NCBI RefSeq assembly: GCF_014839805.1
Contig: NC_051118.1
Coordinates: forward strand, 7,680,391-7,744,390
Length of the DNA: 64,000 nt
Direction of reading: 5' to 3'
DNA from: Manduca sexta
Taxonomy: Eukaryota; Arthropoda; Insecta; Lepidoptera; Sphingidae
Part shown: one piece after another, positions 53,887 through 64,000 of the stretch
How the letters are laid out: each line of letters begins with the position of its first letter
Numbering within the stretch: the stretch's first letter is position 1
Notes under the pieces: generated by a model
What the model was told of the DNA's origin: nothing
The model's database searches: none
What the model saw: only the letters and a program-made list of their open reading frames with translations
Made by a program: the position numbers and the translations under genes

Positions 53887-55179
53887 TTTTACGAATTTCA
53901 CTTACACTACACAAATATAAATAAATTAATAGCTTTTTTATATTATTCTGCAAAATTTCTAATCAGATTTAAATACATTTTTAATTGATTTTTAAACTAA
54001 AATGCTGTATACGAGTTTTGAAATAAAAAATCGCCTTTGGTGGCCGATTATGACATTGACATTTGCAAATTGCAGGTTTTAATTTTTGTATCTGCGTTTG
54101 CGAAGGAATCTGTATCATACATCCATTATGGTTATTGTATTAATTACTTAAGAATGCAATAGATGGCGCTGGCAGACAATGTTAATGTCATATTTTTTAT
54201 AAGGTATCGACCAGTAATTTTAAACACTAGCTTTTATTCATGGCTTCGGCTGTAATAATCAAAAATATAATTTGATGTAAATTATAGCATACATGGCGCT
54301 TTCCGTACTACTCAGCATTATCTTTAGGAAAAGTAGTAAATTTAATAAATAAAAGTTTTTTAAATTTTTAAATAAACCTCCATAAAAAGATCCAACACTA
54401 AAAGAAATTTTCCATTCGAATCAGTATGTAGTTCCTGAGATTAGCACTTTCAAATAAACAATCTTTTCAGATTTGTATAATAGTATAGATAGATAGAGAG
54501 TAGATAAATATGCCCATCTAGTACCTGAAGGAGAAATTCACCATCTGCATTCAATATAAAATATTGAGACATTTTTCTTGGCAGACATCCCGTTATTCAA
54601 TCAATAGCATTGGCGAAGCTAGGCCGGGGGCTGGGGGAGTATAGGGGTGGGCACTGTGTGCTCCAGTTTGAAGGACATTGCCGCAAGCCTATTTACTGGA
54701 CATTTTGAGGCTATCTTATGTCACAAGGTGAGGAGCATGGTCACCGTTAAGATTAGTTTAAGGGAGGTGCATCTGCAACTATACACTATTTAAATAGGTA
54801 TTACATATGATAAAATAATAAATTATCGTATATAAACGGAGTTAGTTTTATAGGGAAATTACACGAGTTGAAGCGTGAAAGAAGACAGCGTACAGTATTT
54901 TCTTTTTAGAAGAAACCTATGCAGTCACAATAAATTACATTACAAGGAGGTTGCGTTCATATTTCTTCAACATAATACCATTATTTCTTTTTTTGAAATA
55001 AAATTCGCACATGTATTTCTATATGCCAAACTATAGGTAATCTGTGGTCGCCAGTTCACAGTTCAGTTTTTTGTATTTGTTCTGGATAAAGGAGTGCACG
55101 TGCACTGCCTTTCATTCCCCTCACGGCGCCCATGTTGAGGAACGTAATGGAGTGCCACGCACTTACGAACATGTCTTTT

Positions 55180-55255
55180 TTCTGGTGGTAAGCGATACCA
55201 CCGCCCTAATCAGTTGCAACACCATACAGAACTTGCAATGACTAAGTACTGCGTG
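55180..55255 (-). repeat. family E fragment
   Basis: TGGTGGTAAGCGATACCACCGCCC followed by CAACACCATACAGAACTTGC and AAGTACTGCG. Confidence 0.5.
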
Positions 55256-56204
55256 GCCGGGTCGTCATTCATAATATGAAAAAAAAAATGATCACAAGAG
55301 CAAGCGGTATTCGATTAGATTGACATGGAATGGACGATACCTTCATTTGAATATCATTAATGGCTGTTACATGATTCTACAAGATATATTTAACATACGG
55401 ATTATAAATTATCATTCAAGGTGCATGATTTATCTTCAAAACACGGCGAAAACAAACAACTCAATGTTTCTACGACGCCCACATTTTTGTTTGTTGATGT
55501 CATTATTTTATAGATGCAAAAACCTCGGAACTGCGCTATCACCTTGACTTAGTTAGCAGGCGTAGACGTCATTACGGGAATAGTGTACTGATTCACGAGT
55601 TTAGTAATTGTTTTTGTATTTTATACCATTTTATTTTGCAAATTAACTGAACTTTGTACGGGAAGATGAAAATACTTCTTTAGGTTTTCCGGCGCGACGT
55701 TTGGATCAAAATGACCAGGTTTTTACAATATATTTGAAGGACAAAGAAACACATTTTAATTTACACTTTTTGGAGCATTGCTTTTCAAACGGCGCGCCCT
55801 CCAAAGGAGGTGTGACGACACGTAAAGGGTGGTTAATGTAGATTTTCTCAATCAATTTCTATCCCTCGGGAATAGTACATTTTTTTTGGACAAATGGTAC
55901 CATATTCCCTTCTGCACACCTGGAAATGAGTATACAGAATTTCATGATCATCAGTTGGACTATTAAAGACCTGTAGGAGTAAGTTGTAAAAGAAATTCAC
56001 TTTTATAATAGATCAACTTGATGGGGCAGATTGAGGAGCTAAGAAAGCAAGTTGCTGTTCTATCCTCTACCCGCGCTGGTTGCTTTAGGTCTCCGGATCG
56101 CTCCTCATATTTATAATAGAAGTACTTGTTGAGTTTTCTGGCTTCCTCTATCTTGCAATGATATGGGGTGCGTAGGCATTTTTGTTTTAGGCACCAGGGT
56201 TGCC

Positions 56205-56455
56205 CTTTTCTTACGTGCTTGGCAAAGTGGCCCCATTGCACCTGATGGTGAGGTGATTGGGGTCCAATAGAATATCGAATGATGAGAGAGACCCTTCGAC
56301 AGTCGACACAATTACGCCGGCCTGTTGGAACCAGATTTACACAAGCTGATTCCGTAACGAAACACATTTACGTGGGCCATTATGATGGGCTTTAACACCT
56401 TGTTCTTGGTGGTCGCTATTCGAGCGGATATTAAATATATCCTACCAGCAAAATC
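56205..56455 (-). repeat. dispersed repeat family B, long copy
   Basis: TTGCACCTGATGGTGAGGTG, CAGTCGACACAATTACGCCGG, AAGCTGATTCCGTAACG and CGAGCGGATATTAAATATATCC, matching 27725 throughout. Confidence 0.7.
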
Positions 56456-57904
56456 TATTACTGTATATAAAAATGAATCCTTTTTTCTCTATTTTTTTTT
56501 GTTGTGTTTGTTATTGTCAGGAGTAGGTTCTTATGAAAGAAAAAATTAAGGAAGTTGAGCGGAACATTAGAAAATATAAGCAAACTTAATGACAATATTA
56601 ATTTTATAGAACTGTCAATTGTTTGAAATAACTGTCAGCGATTGACGGAATGCGCGCTGCAAATTCATAGTTAAGACGGGACAACGTCTGTCGGGTCAAC
56701 TAGTTACTGTATAAAATTGTATGTTACTAATAATCTCGGTTACTAGCCCACTGCCGACTTTATGACCATCGCAATCACACAATGATAAATCTTTGTTGAT
56801 GCAATTAGCATTAATTAAAATTGCAAATCACCGATGCAGACAAAAATTAGCATCAGAAACATAGCATTGCGGTTAGTCATCTTAATTATACCAATGTACA
56901 GACAAGCAGATCACTTAATTAGTAAGCTTTATGATCGTCCATTAATTTTTAAATGGCCCAGCAAACACACAAATATTCACTCTTATACTAGGCAGAGGTG
57001 CAACTGATGCACTCTCTTTCCGTCGTGTGAGTTAGTAGGGGGAAAGTGTTTTGCCATATCTGACACAAATTCAAGACTCCAGGTTGATGTGACATTTAGG
57101 GCAAGTTTCTCAAGTTTTAAGTAAATATTTGACAGTTATCGTATTAAACTACGAATGTAGAGACTCTATTCGACCGCGTTAAGTGCAGACGGCCACGTTC
57201 AGTTTTGAGAGACCCAGAGGATGATATCATACTTATTATTTATCCATCGTAAAAACGAGTTCTTGAATACCTTACACTCTGTAAGATCGCAGTTACATCC
57301 TCGCTGACGAGGACGTTCCTCTCTCTTCCTTCCGTTTCTCAGGTATTCTCTACAAATACATTAATAGATACATTGTTTTAGTACGCTCATCCCTAATTTT
57401 TGATGTCTTATCCTCTCCCGACGGCCGTCTTGAGCCGAGGTTTGTTACCTGTTAGTGGGTTGCCCTCAGCATGTTCACTTAATATTCCAGTGTGTTTATA
57501 ATTTAAAAATCTAGTGTAGACAGTGCATAAGTGTAGTTATATCATCCAAAAAACCTTTATCAAGCGGTAGTGTGTTTAAGTTGTTTGCCGCTTTACACGG
57601 GGCTCGATGGATGGTCAATGAACGTTTTATACACTTTTTAAATTATACGTGTCATTTTTGTCAAACTAAAAATATTCCCTTATCACTTGGTTCAAAAGGT
57701 CACACTTATTAAAATGTATTTAATCACACTCTAACTTATCTTGAAGTGACAAAACATTTATTCATTTTAAATAAAAACAATCAATCATTTGCCGTTTTTC
57801 ATATATGTACATAGCAATAACCCAAGCTGACCTTTTTTTCGCGTGAAAAAAACGCGTTATCGCTACCGCCACTTGAGGGTAAGTAGACCGGTTATTTCTT
57901 TTTT

Positions 57905-58215
57905 GTTATGACTTTAAATGACGAGCTTGCCGTTCGCCTGATGGTAAGCGATACGACCGCCCATAAATAGTAAAAAACACCATCTAATACCTTCAGTAAC
58001 GAAGTATTGTTTGGTATTCCATTGCGTTCGCCAGCCTGAAACAAGAGATTTTAAGTCTTATTATATCCAATAGTTATACTGGCCACAGTGTTCACAACAG
58101 TGACTGCACACTGCTGTTTGCTGGCAGAAATAATAGACAAACAAACAAGCGCTCCGCCTGATGGTAAGCGACCCCCGCTGCCTATGTACTAAAGCAATGC
58201 CAGAGGCACACCTTA
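57905..58215 (-). repeat. dispersed repeat family E, two joined copies
   Basis: GCCTGATGGTAAGCGATACGA at 57935 and CGCCTGATGGTAAGCGACCCC at 58155 each start a unit. The first matches 30050-30260; the second continues with CAATGCCAGAGGCACACCTTAGCCG. Confidence 0.65.
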
Positions 58216-58429
58216 GCCGTTGCCTTCCGAGAGGCGAGAACTCTTTAAAACATAACAGTCAATTAAATTTAATTGATAATTGAGAAACAGGTCCTTAGTT
58301 CTTTTTGTTGTTGACTGCAGTTCGTTTATTTGCTTACTCAACGTCAATGTTTAATCCATCATCTTCTGCCTTCCATCATTCCTTTTCTTTTAAAATGCTT
58401 TCATGATTCTAGAATTGTAGGTTACATGG

Positions 58430-58570
58430 ATGAATGTATCCCTCTTGGCCGAATTTCGGCCATGACGGCAAATCTCAACGAAGATCAGGTACGCAGGAGA
58501 TATTGTTAAGCCTGTTATCTCACTCTCTTGGTCCAGTGAGACGGCAATCCGACATGACTGGAAAGAGTTC
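58430..58570 (-). repeat. dispersed repeat with CCGGTCATG/GAGATC blocks, minus orientation
   Basis: TTGGCCGAATTTCGGCCATGACGG, TCAACGAAGATCAGGTACGC and CAATCCGACATGACTGG correspond to 4540 reversed. Confidence 0.55.
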
Positions 58571-58629
58571 AGGCGCAGGACCAACGGGTTTACGTGATTT
58601 CTGAGGTACGAGAGTATCAAACCGCCAAC

Positions 58630-58790
58630 TTCTTGACTCCGGGCTGCGACAGAGTTTTGTTTTTAAGACGGGAAACCCAGTCACAATTATTTTTGGAATA
58701 CCCCGGAATTGAACCCAGGGCCTCAGTGCGGTAGGCGTACTCGCCGTGTACGCATTTCAACTACGCTACTGAGCCAGTGAGGTATCACTT
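58630..58790 (-). repeat. tRNA-derived SINE-like repeat, family C
   Basis: Minus strand reads CTGGCTCAGTAGCG (A-box-like) and GGTTCAATTCCGGGG (B-box-like), then the AATTGTGACTGGG part. Clear tRNA-derived head. Confidence 0.6.
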
Positions 58791-59404
58791 ATCATTAGCT
58801 GCTTCATTTGCTAAAAAATAACACAGCAAAAAACATATTTAGTATTCAAAGTGTTTGGTAGGTGTGGTTTGTAATTTGGTCATTAAATTGCTTAAGGTCT
58901 GTTGCAGTGCGCATAGCAATTAGCAAAGGAATTTGGTATGCGAAAAGCTTTTCCTGTTATGGCAAATTTAAAACTGTGATAGTCAAGATGTTGATGTGTT
59001 TCCAGAGGTCATTTAACACGTACGTGATCACTCTGTATGGAACTTACTCAAACGGTGTTTCTTCTGCGCTATAACTTATCCCTTAAATGAGGTTTAAAAA
59101 GAGTTTTTACGGTAGGCAACGGCTTAGCTGTGTTCCTGGCAATTGCGTCCATGGACACCACTTATCACTAGGTGGGTCGATAGCTCGTATGCCTTCGGAG
59201 GCAATAAAAAAAATAGAAGCCACTTTTTCGTATTTTTGGCGACGTCCTTGGCTACGACCCCTGTGCCTTCCTTAATCCCAATAAAAAAAATAAAATAAAA
59301 ATGCTTTATTCATCACGTAGGCGAACATAGTTGCACTTATGATAAGTCAAGATCAATTCCCTTAAGGTCTCATCTCACTCGAACTAAGGTAAGGTATTGA
59401 CTCC

Positions 59405-59770
59405 CTTGGTGGCGTAGTTGTTATTGTACACGGTATGAGTGCTACCATTGCGCTTAGTTCCGGGGTTCGAAACCCGGGTCAGGATGAAATAATTGTTACT
59501 GGGCTTTTCCATCTTAAAAAATACTCAGTTAGAGCTTGGAGTCAGAAAGTTGCCGGTGTTATACCCCCGTGCCATGAAAGGGCGTAAAGCTGTTAGTACT
59601 GCATCTGATCTCTCTCCGGTCATGTCGGAATGCCGTGTCACCGGACTACGAGAAAGGTAAGTAAAGGAATAGACAGTGCATCTGTGTATTACACACACTT
59701 GTGCACATATCTGTGTACTTGGCTTATCTTCGTTAAGATTGGCCGCTGTGAAATTCGGTTAAAAAGTATC
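59405..59770 (+). repeat. family C SINE followed by CACACTTGTGCAC repeat
   Basis: TTGGTGGCGTAGTTG and GGTTCGAAACCCGGGTCAGG form tRNA-like boxes; TGCCGGTGTTATACCCCCGTG closes the SINE near 59600. From 59615 CCGGTCATGTCGGAATGCCG, CACACACTTGTGCACATA and GGCTTATCTTCGTTAAG belong to the second family. Confidence 0.6.
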
Positions 59771-60394
59771 AATCAAAGTATCGCATCCCTAATTCTTTAT
59801 TGTGGAGTTCATGTATTTCCAGACCGTTACTATGTAGTCTTACAAAGCTGATGACTCCTCTGGTTGTGGGTGTTATGGGCGACGTCAGATGACCCACTTG
59901 TTCCTTTGCCAGTTTATATCCCACCAAATTCTATACGTTTATGTCATAACATGAAGATATCTGCCTTCTCTCACGCCCGGCCATGAGTTTACAATTTCAA
60001 CCGAGAATAACATTAACCAAAGCGGAATACTAAACCATTCAATGAGCTAAGTTTCTGAACGCACCTGATGTGAATCAGATATTTCAATGCACTGCAATAT
60101 CGCCTTTACACACTTGGCATAGACTTTTAAATCGCGCCAAGCGGTGGCGTTTATGATCTTAGGTAGCTTGAGGATTTTAAATAGAGGTGCAATTTTGGAT
60201 GCATAAACACAACGTGACGTCATAAGGGATGTTTGTCCGTGGAATGCAGTTCATATTTAAGATATTTTCGTGTTGGAATTAATCGGGAGTACGTCTAGTT
60301 GATGATTGAATTGTGGAGGGATGTTATTATATGATGCATTTAATAGTATAAGTATTTTTTTAGCTCCTTTAGGCGCCGTTTAAACATTGACCGG

Positions 60395-60545
60395 TTTTTA
60401 TTGTGTATTGGACCCGCAGTTAAGACTAGGGGAAACCTGCAAAACCAGGATCCTGGAAGATAGTTCGGAGGGGATAACTGGGGAAGAAATGTGGGGGAAG
60501 GAAAAAGGAAGCCTCTTAAGGGCAGGGGGGAGAAGGCCAGTGTTG
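60395..60545 (+). repeat. dispersed GA-rich repeat, copy 2
   Basis: TTGTGTATTGGACCCGCAG, GGAAACCTGCAAAACC, GGAGGGGATAACTGGGG and GAAGCCTCTTAAGGGCAGG match 1719-1905. Confidence 0.65.
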
Positions 60546-60610
60546 TTGCTGAGAAACACTGAATTGTTTTTAGGTTATTATATCCAGATAAGGGCAGCGG
60601 TTTCATCATC

Positions 60611-60875
60611 ATCAGCCCTGTATTACATACTGTCCCACTGTTAGGCACGGGCCTCCTCTGCTACTGAGAGGGATTAGGCCTTAGTCGACCACGCTGGTCT
60701 AGTGCGGATTGGTAGACTTCACACACCCTCAAAATTTCGATAGAGAACTTCTCAGGTATGCAGGTTTCCTCACGATTTTTTCCTTCACAGTTAAAGCAAG
60801 TGATAATTCACAAAGAATACACACATTTTTTTTTATAAAAGTCAGAGCCACCGACATCCGTCTCGGCAGTCCGTT
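60611..60875 (-). mobile_element. SINE family A, minus orientation
   Basis: ATCAGCCCTGTATTACATAC, CCACGCTGGTCTAGTGCGG, CAGGTATGCAGGTTTCCTCAC and TCTCGGCAGTCCGTTAGG; the head is shortened. Confidence 0.82.
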
Positions 60876-61981
60876 AGGTCCGGTAGGGCAGCGGTTTTAC
60901 TACTGATAAATATCAACTTTCTTATTATATTAGCCAAAAGTAGGGAAGGATTTGTACAGTGCAATATTTTGTCTAAACGAGAAGAAATTTGGCTTTATAT
61001 TATGTATAAATTAATGCTTCAAGTATATTTGTACCAATTTACTATCCCATTTCAAAGGGATTTGTATGAGAGAAAGCAATTGAAATCTAGGTCTCGTTAG
61101 GTCCAACTCTGACCCTTAGGTCGAGCTGGTTTACGATTTAGCATGCCTAACAATTATGACAGTTGTTTTGTAGCGAAACTGAACTCTGAACTACACGCGA
61201 CTGGTTAGCAGGGCCGGACTTGGGGAATGATTTTGGGGGTTAAGACCTCACTATTTATTTCGCACTCACGTTTGCTGTAAATACGTCTTTTTAATAAATA
61301 TGTTTTTTAACTGTCTGAATGACTTATTGACTGATGTAAATTCGTTTTTGTAGGAATAAAGCCTAAATCTCCGCAGTAACAGAGATCAACTACCTTCACT
61401 GGTATGAAAAGAAATACAAGGCCTTATGGACTTTTTTGACTACACTTATCGGGCGACGAACGCCTCAATCCCCCCGTGACCATGAAGGCTGCAGTCTTCG
61501 AAACGTCGAAAGTAAATTATAATATGAAAAGCTGCAATAAAATAAAAAAAAAGTTTCATTTCGAAGTCTCACATTCGCGTGAACACAAATCATTAAACAG
61601 ATCTGTTTTTATTTTAAGAACCGTTACCGCTTCTGTAATCTGAATTTTAGTCTGTAAGTGCATTAAGAACATGTTTTTTACCCAGTTTTGGATACAAGAC
61701 TGTGAATGCACTCTGAGGTTAGATAAGGCCTTAAAATTAAGATAGCCTTCTGGATTAAACCAGTTTTAGAGAACGAAAAATTATACAACGTTGTATTTTC
61801 GGACAGAGCCGTATTTAGAGGTTGGAAAGTAGGGTCAGATTTGGTCGTAACCTGTGGAGTAAGTTGACGTCAAGTGTGTGGTCTTCGAAGCTAATTCATT
61901 GTTATGGTATCATTAAAAAAAATTTTGCGCATCTCTGCAATAATATAAAGGCATAGAAATAGAGGCCGAGAAGGTGGGGAT

Positions 61982-62140
61982 AGTTTTCTATAGGAATTTT
62001 GAGGGTATGTGAAGTCTGTCAATCCGTACTAAGCCAGCGTGGTGGACTAACAATTAATCCCTCTATGTGATAAAGGAAGCTAGAAGATGTCCATGCTCAG
62101 CAGCAGGCAGTATATAATACAGGGCTGATATTATTATATT
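61982..62140 (+). mobile_element. SINE family A, 5'-truncated
   Basis: TTCTATAGGAATTTTGAGGG, CTAAGCCAGCGTGGTGGAC, CAGTATATAATACAGGGCTG and TATTATTATA; only the 3' half is present. Confidence 0.78.
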
Positions 62141-62594
62141 TGTCAGTTAGTAAGTGTAGGACAACAAAACATTGACTCTCGTTGCCATATTGCATCCCAT
62201 TAGATGACAGAATTGGGCATCAAACCCAAAAAAATAACGGTTTATTCGACCAGCGGCGAAGAATTGCACTTCCCATCAGAGAAATACTACATAAAAATTC
62301 TAAATACATCCCTGCATTGACTCTGGGTTTCGAGTAACAGTATTTAGTACTAGCTCGATGTAAATTATGAACATTTTCTTTTGATGTAAGCGAATAAATT
62401 TGAATCAAGAACAAACAATTTGAGTGAATCGAAACATTTAAAAATATTATGTTTTGTTTATTACACCAATAAGTTTATGTGGATTATATTAGACGTTCAC
62501 TGTTTTGTGGCTTGAACAAGAAAATAAAAAACCTCACCTTGTAAAATATGAAACTAATTTATTGTATTCAAAAGGTTAGCTTAAAAACGGAAAA

Positions 62595-62650
62595 GCAAAA
62601 GTGGCGCCGCCAAAGCAGGTTTTTTATTTTCTTGGTCAGGCTATAAGTAC
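62595..62650 (+). repeat. dispersed repeat family M, copy 2
   Basis: AGCAAAAGTGGCGCCGCC and TTTTCTTGGTCAGGCTATA match 23688-23750. Confidence 0.5.
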
Positions 62651-63304
62651 GTTTTTGTTGTGTATATCCGAGTATAAACATTTTTAAATCCTATTTGATT
62701 TTATATGAATACCCCGGGTAAATATTAACCCGCGGTCTTATATTTCAAAACCGACTAAAGTCATTTGCACCAAACACAAAATGGCGGTAGCTAACTGTTA
62801 ATATTTTATGAAACTGAACAGTCAATCATTCTATTGAAAGTTGTATATTAGATGCTTTAACTGAATTTCTATTCTAATGAATTTGATACAAGTTCGGCGT
62901 CTGCGCGGTGTGTTAACCTCAACTCACATCGCTTTGATAACTTTTTACGTTCCCCCTTAATTTTGATATCCTTCGCCATTATCCTGCCCCGATACATGGG
63001 CTACCCAAAAGTAAAAGAATTTTTCAATTCGGACTAGTAATTTCTGAGATTAGCTCAAACAAACTCTTCAGCTTTATATAAAAGTATAGATATATACGTA
63101 ATTATTGGTAATTATGTATTAAATTACAAATCAATCAACTCTAAAGTTTTTGTCAGTTAAAAAACCAAATGCTATCGTCTAACAAGAACGAAGTGAAAGA
63201 TGACAGATCAGATTTTAGGGATCCTTGGAAATATCAATTTTAGTGAAAAATTTACCTATATAACTCTCTTATTTTGCTCTTAACCCGAAGAAGTCTTATA
63301 CACC

Positions 63305-63592
63305 GTGATTTTATAGTCGTTTTGGAACCAAAATGTGGTTACTTAGAACAATTTGTAGGACAAAAAAAAATAGTGAATTAATTATAGTGTTGATAGCTAA
63401 AATAAAATGTTTTTGATAATGTTATTTTTCACTTGTTTGAGTTTGATAATGATAGTAACGTCGCGACAACTATTCATAGTTATGAATGGCACCGATCATA
63501 ATGATTGTAGTAGTACGTGAGATTTAGTTGCATACGCAGTTCTCACTTATTACTCATAAACATTAATTTTAATGACTATAAAAATATTTTTA
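63305..63592 (-). mobile_element. MITE related to 14420, inverted copy
   Basis: GTGATTTTATAGTCGTTTTGG starts it, and 63400-63560 is the reverse complement of 14480-14650 (GAGATTTAGTTGC, ATTCATAGTTATGAATGGCACCGAT, ATAATGATAGTAACGT). Its right end ATGACTATAAAAAT is a decayed inverted end. Confidence 0.78.
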
Positions 63593-63885
63593 TTTTATTA
63601 CCTTGGTACAAATCTATTATTAATACAGAATTTAAAATTTTATAAAATCACAGTGTGTAAACAGTCTCGCAAACAAAACCTCATCTACATCTTTACATAA
63701 ATTAAAATTAAATTTTAACAGGCCGATGTCCGCACATTATAGATCAAAATATTTTAGCTCACACTGGAACACTGTAAAATATCTTCTACACTGCGAAATC
63801 CAGAATTAGACAACTCTATATTTAGGTATATTAACACTATTACCACATGACAAACACTCAAATTATCTTCTTCACCCTACACTTT

Positions 63886-63909
63886 TACACACACACACAC
63901 ACACACACA
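63886..63909 (+). repeat. (AC)n microsatellite
   Basis: About 12 consecutive AC units. Confidence 0.9.
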
Positions 63910-64000
63910 ATATGACGCTCTCTAACTCGCGCTTAACAAATTAATGCAATTAATTGGTTTCTCAAGACACAGGCTCAGCCTAATTTGAGAACCTCTGTAA

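Larger units (their letters stand above)
53887..64000. other. 10-kb region upstream of EPT1 without recognisable genes
   Basis: The EPT1 promoter should lie just above 53886 but no core element is evident. Beyond it I recognise only repeats, listed separately. The open frames here are short, lack family motifs, and most overlap repeats. Small exons of a gene starting outside the window cannot be excluded. Confidence 0.55.

Noticed and set aside
55963..56367. 134-residue open frame, minus strand
   Set aside because: Its N-terminal half is the family B repeat; other family B copies give similar chance frames.
63886..63909. (AC)n run as a regulatory site
   Set aside because: An ordinary microsatellite with no nearby gene.

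Overview
The window looks like nuclear DNA from a moth or butterfly (Lepidoptera). It is AT-rich, its genes have short exons with GT..AG introns, it holds one interstitial run of the insect telomere repeat TTAGG, and it is crowded with short non-autonomous transposons and tRNA-derived SINEs of a kind common in Lepidoptera. The group assignment is inferred from these traits; no species can be named. Nothing bacterial, organellar or viral was seen.

Five protein-coding genes can be rebuilt exon by exon, with matching splice phases and continuous homology. (1) 671-2810 (-) and (2) 5336-7889 (-) are adjacent paralogues of the DUSP23 (VHZ) family of small atypical dual-specificity phosphatases, each with three exons and an identical second-exon length of 124 bp. 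(3) 20864-35499 (-) is par-6, the PB1/semi-CRIB/PDZ cell-polarity scaffold, in seven exons with a 9.9 kb second intron. (4) 36373-37324 (+) is a CHCHD7/COX23-like twin CX9C mitochondrial protein in three exons, divergent from par-6 across about 870 bp. (5) 44602-53886 (-) is an ethanolaminephosphotransferase 1 (EPT1/SELENOI) homologue in nine exons, encoding 396 residues up to a TGA. The genes do unrelated jobs (signalling, polarity, mitochondrial biogenesis, phospholipid synthesis); only the two phosphatases look functionally and evolutionarily linked.

The rest is non-coding and repeat-rich. 7.9-20.8 kb separates the phosphatases from par-6 and contains several MITEs. 37.3-44.6 kb is a gene-poor, very AT-rich stretch with a degenerate GGACGTC tandem repeat and further MITEs. 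53.9-64.0 kb holds only repeats that I can recognise. Introns of par-6 and EPT1 are loaded with the same families.

Most notable observations: the EPT1 reading frame ends in TGA exactly where the vertebrate homologue has selenocysteine, followed by seven more in-frame codons; both DUSP23-like genes carry Glu where the family has its general-acid Asp; a 262-bp foldback element with 71-bp arms and TTAA duplications sits 39 bp from an EPT1 exon; and two hAT-like MITE families have readable 8-bp target duplications. I did not find a clearly new multi-gene system.
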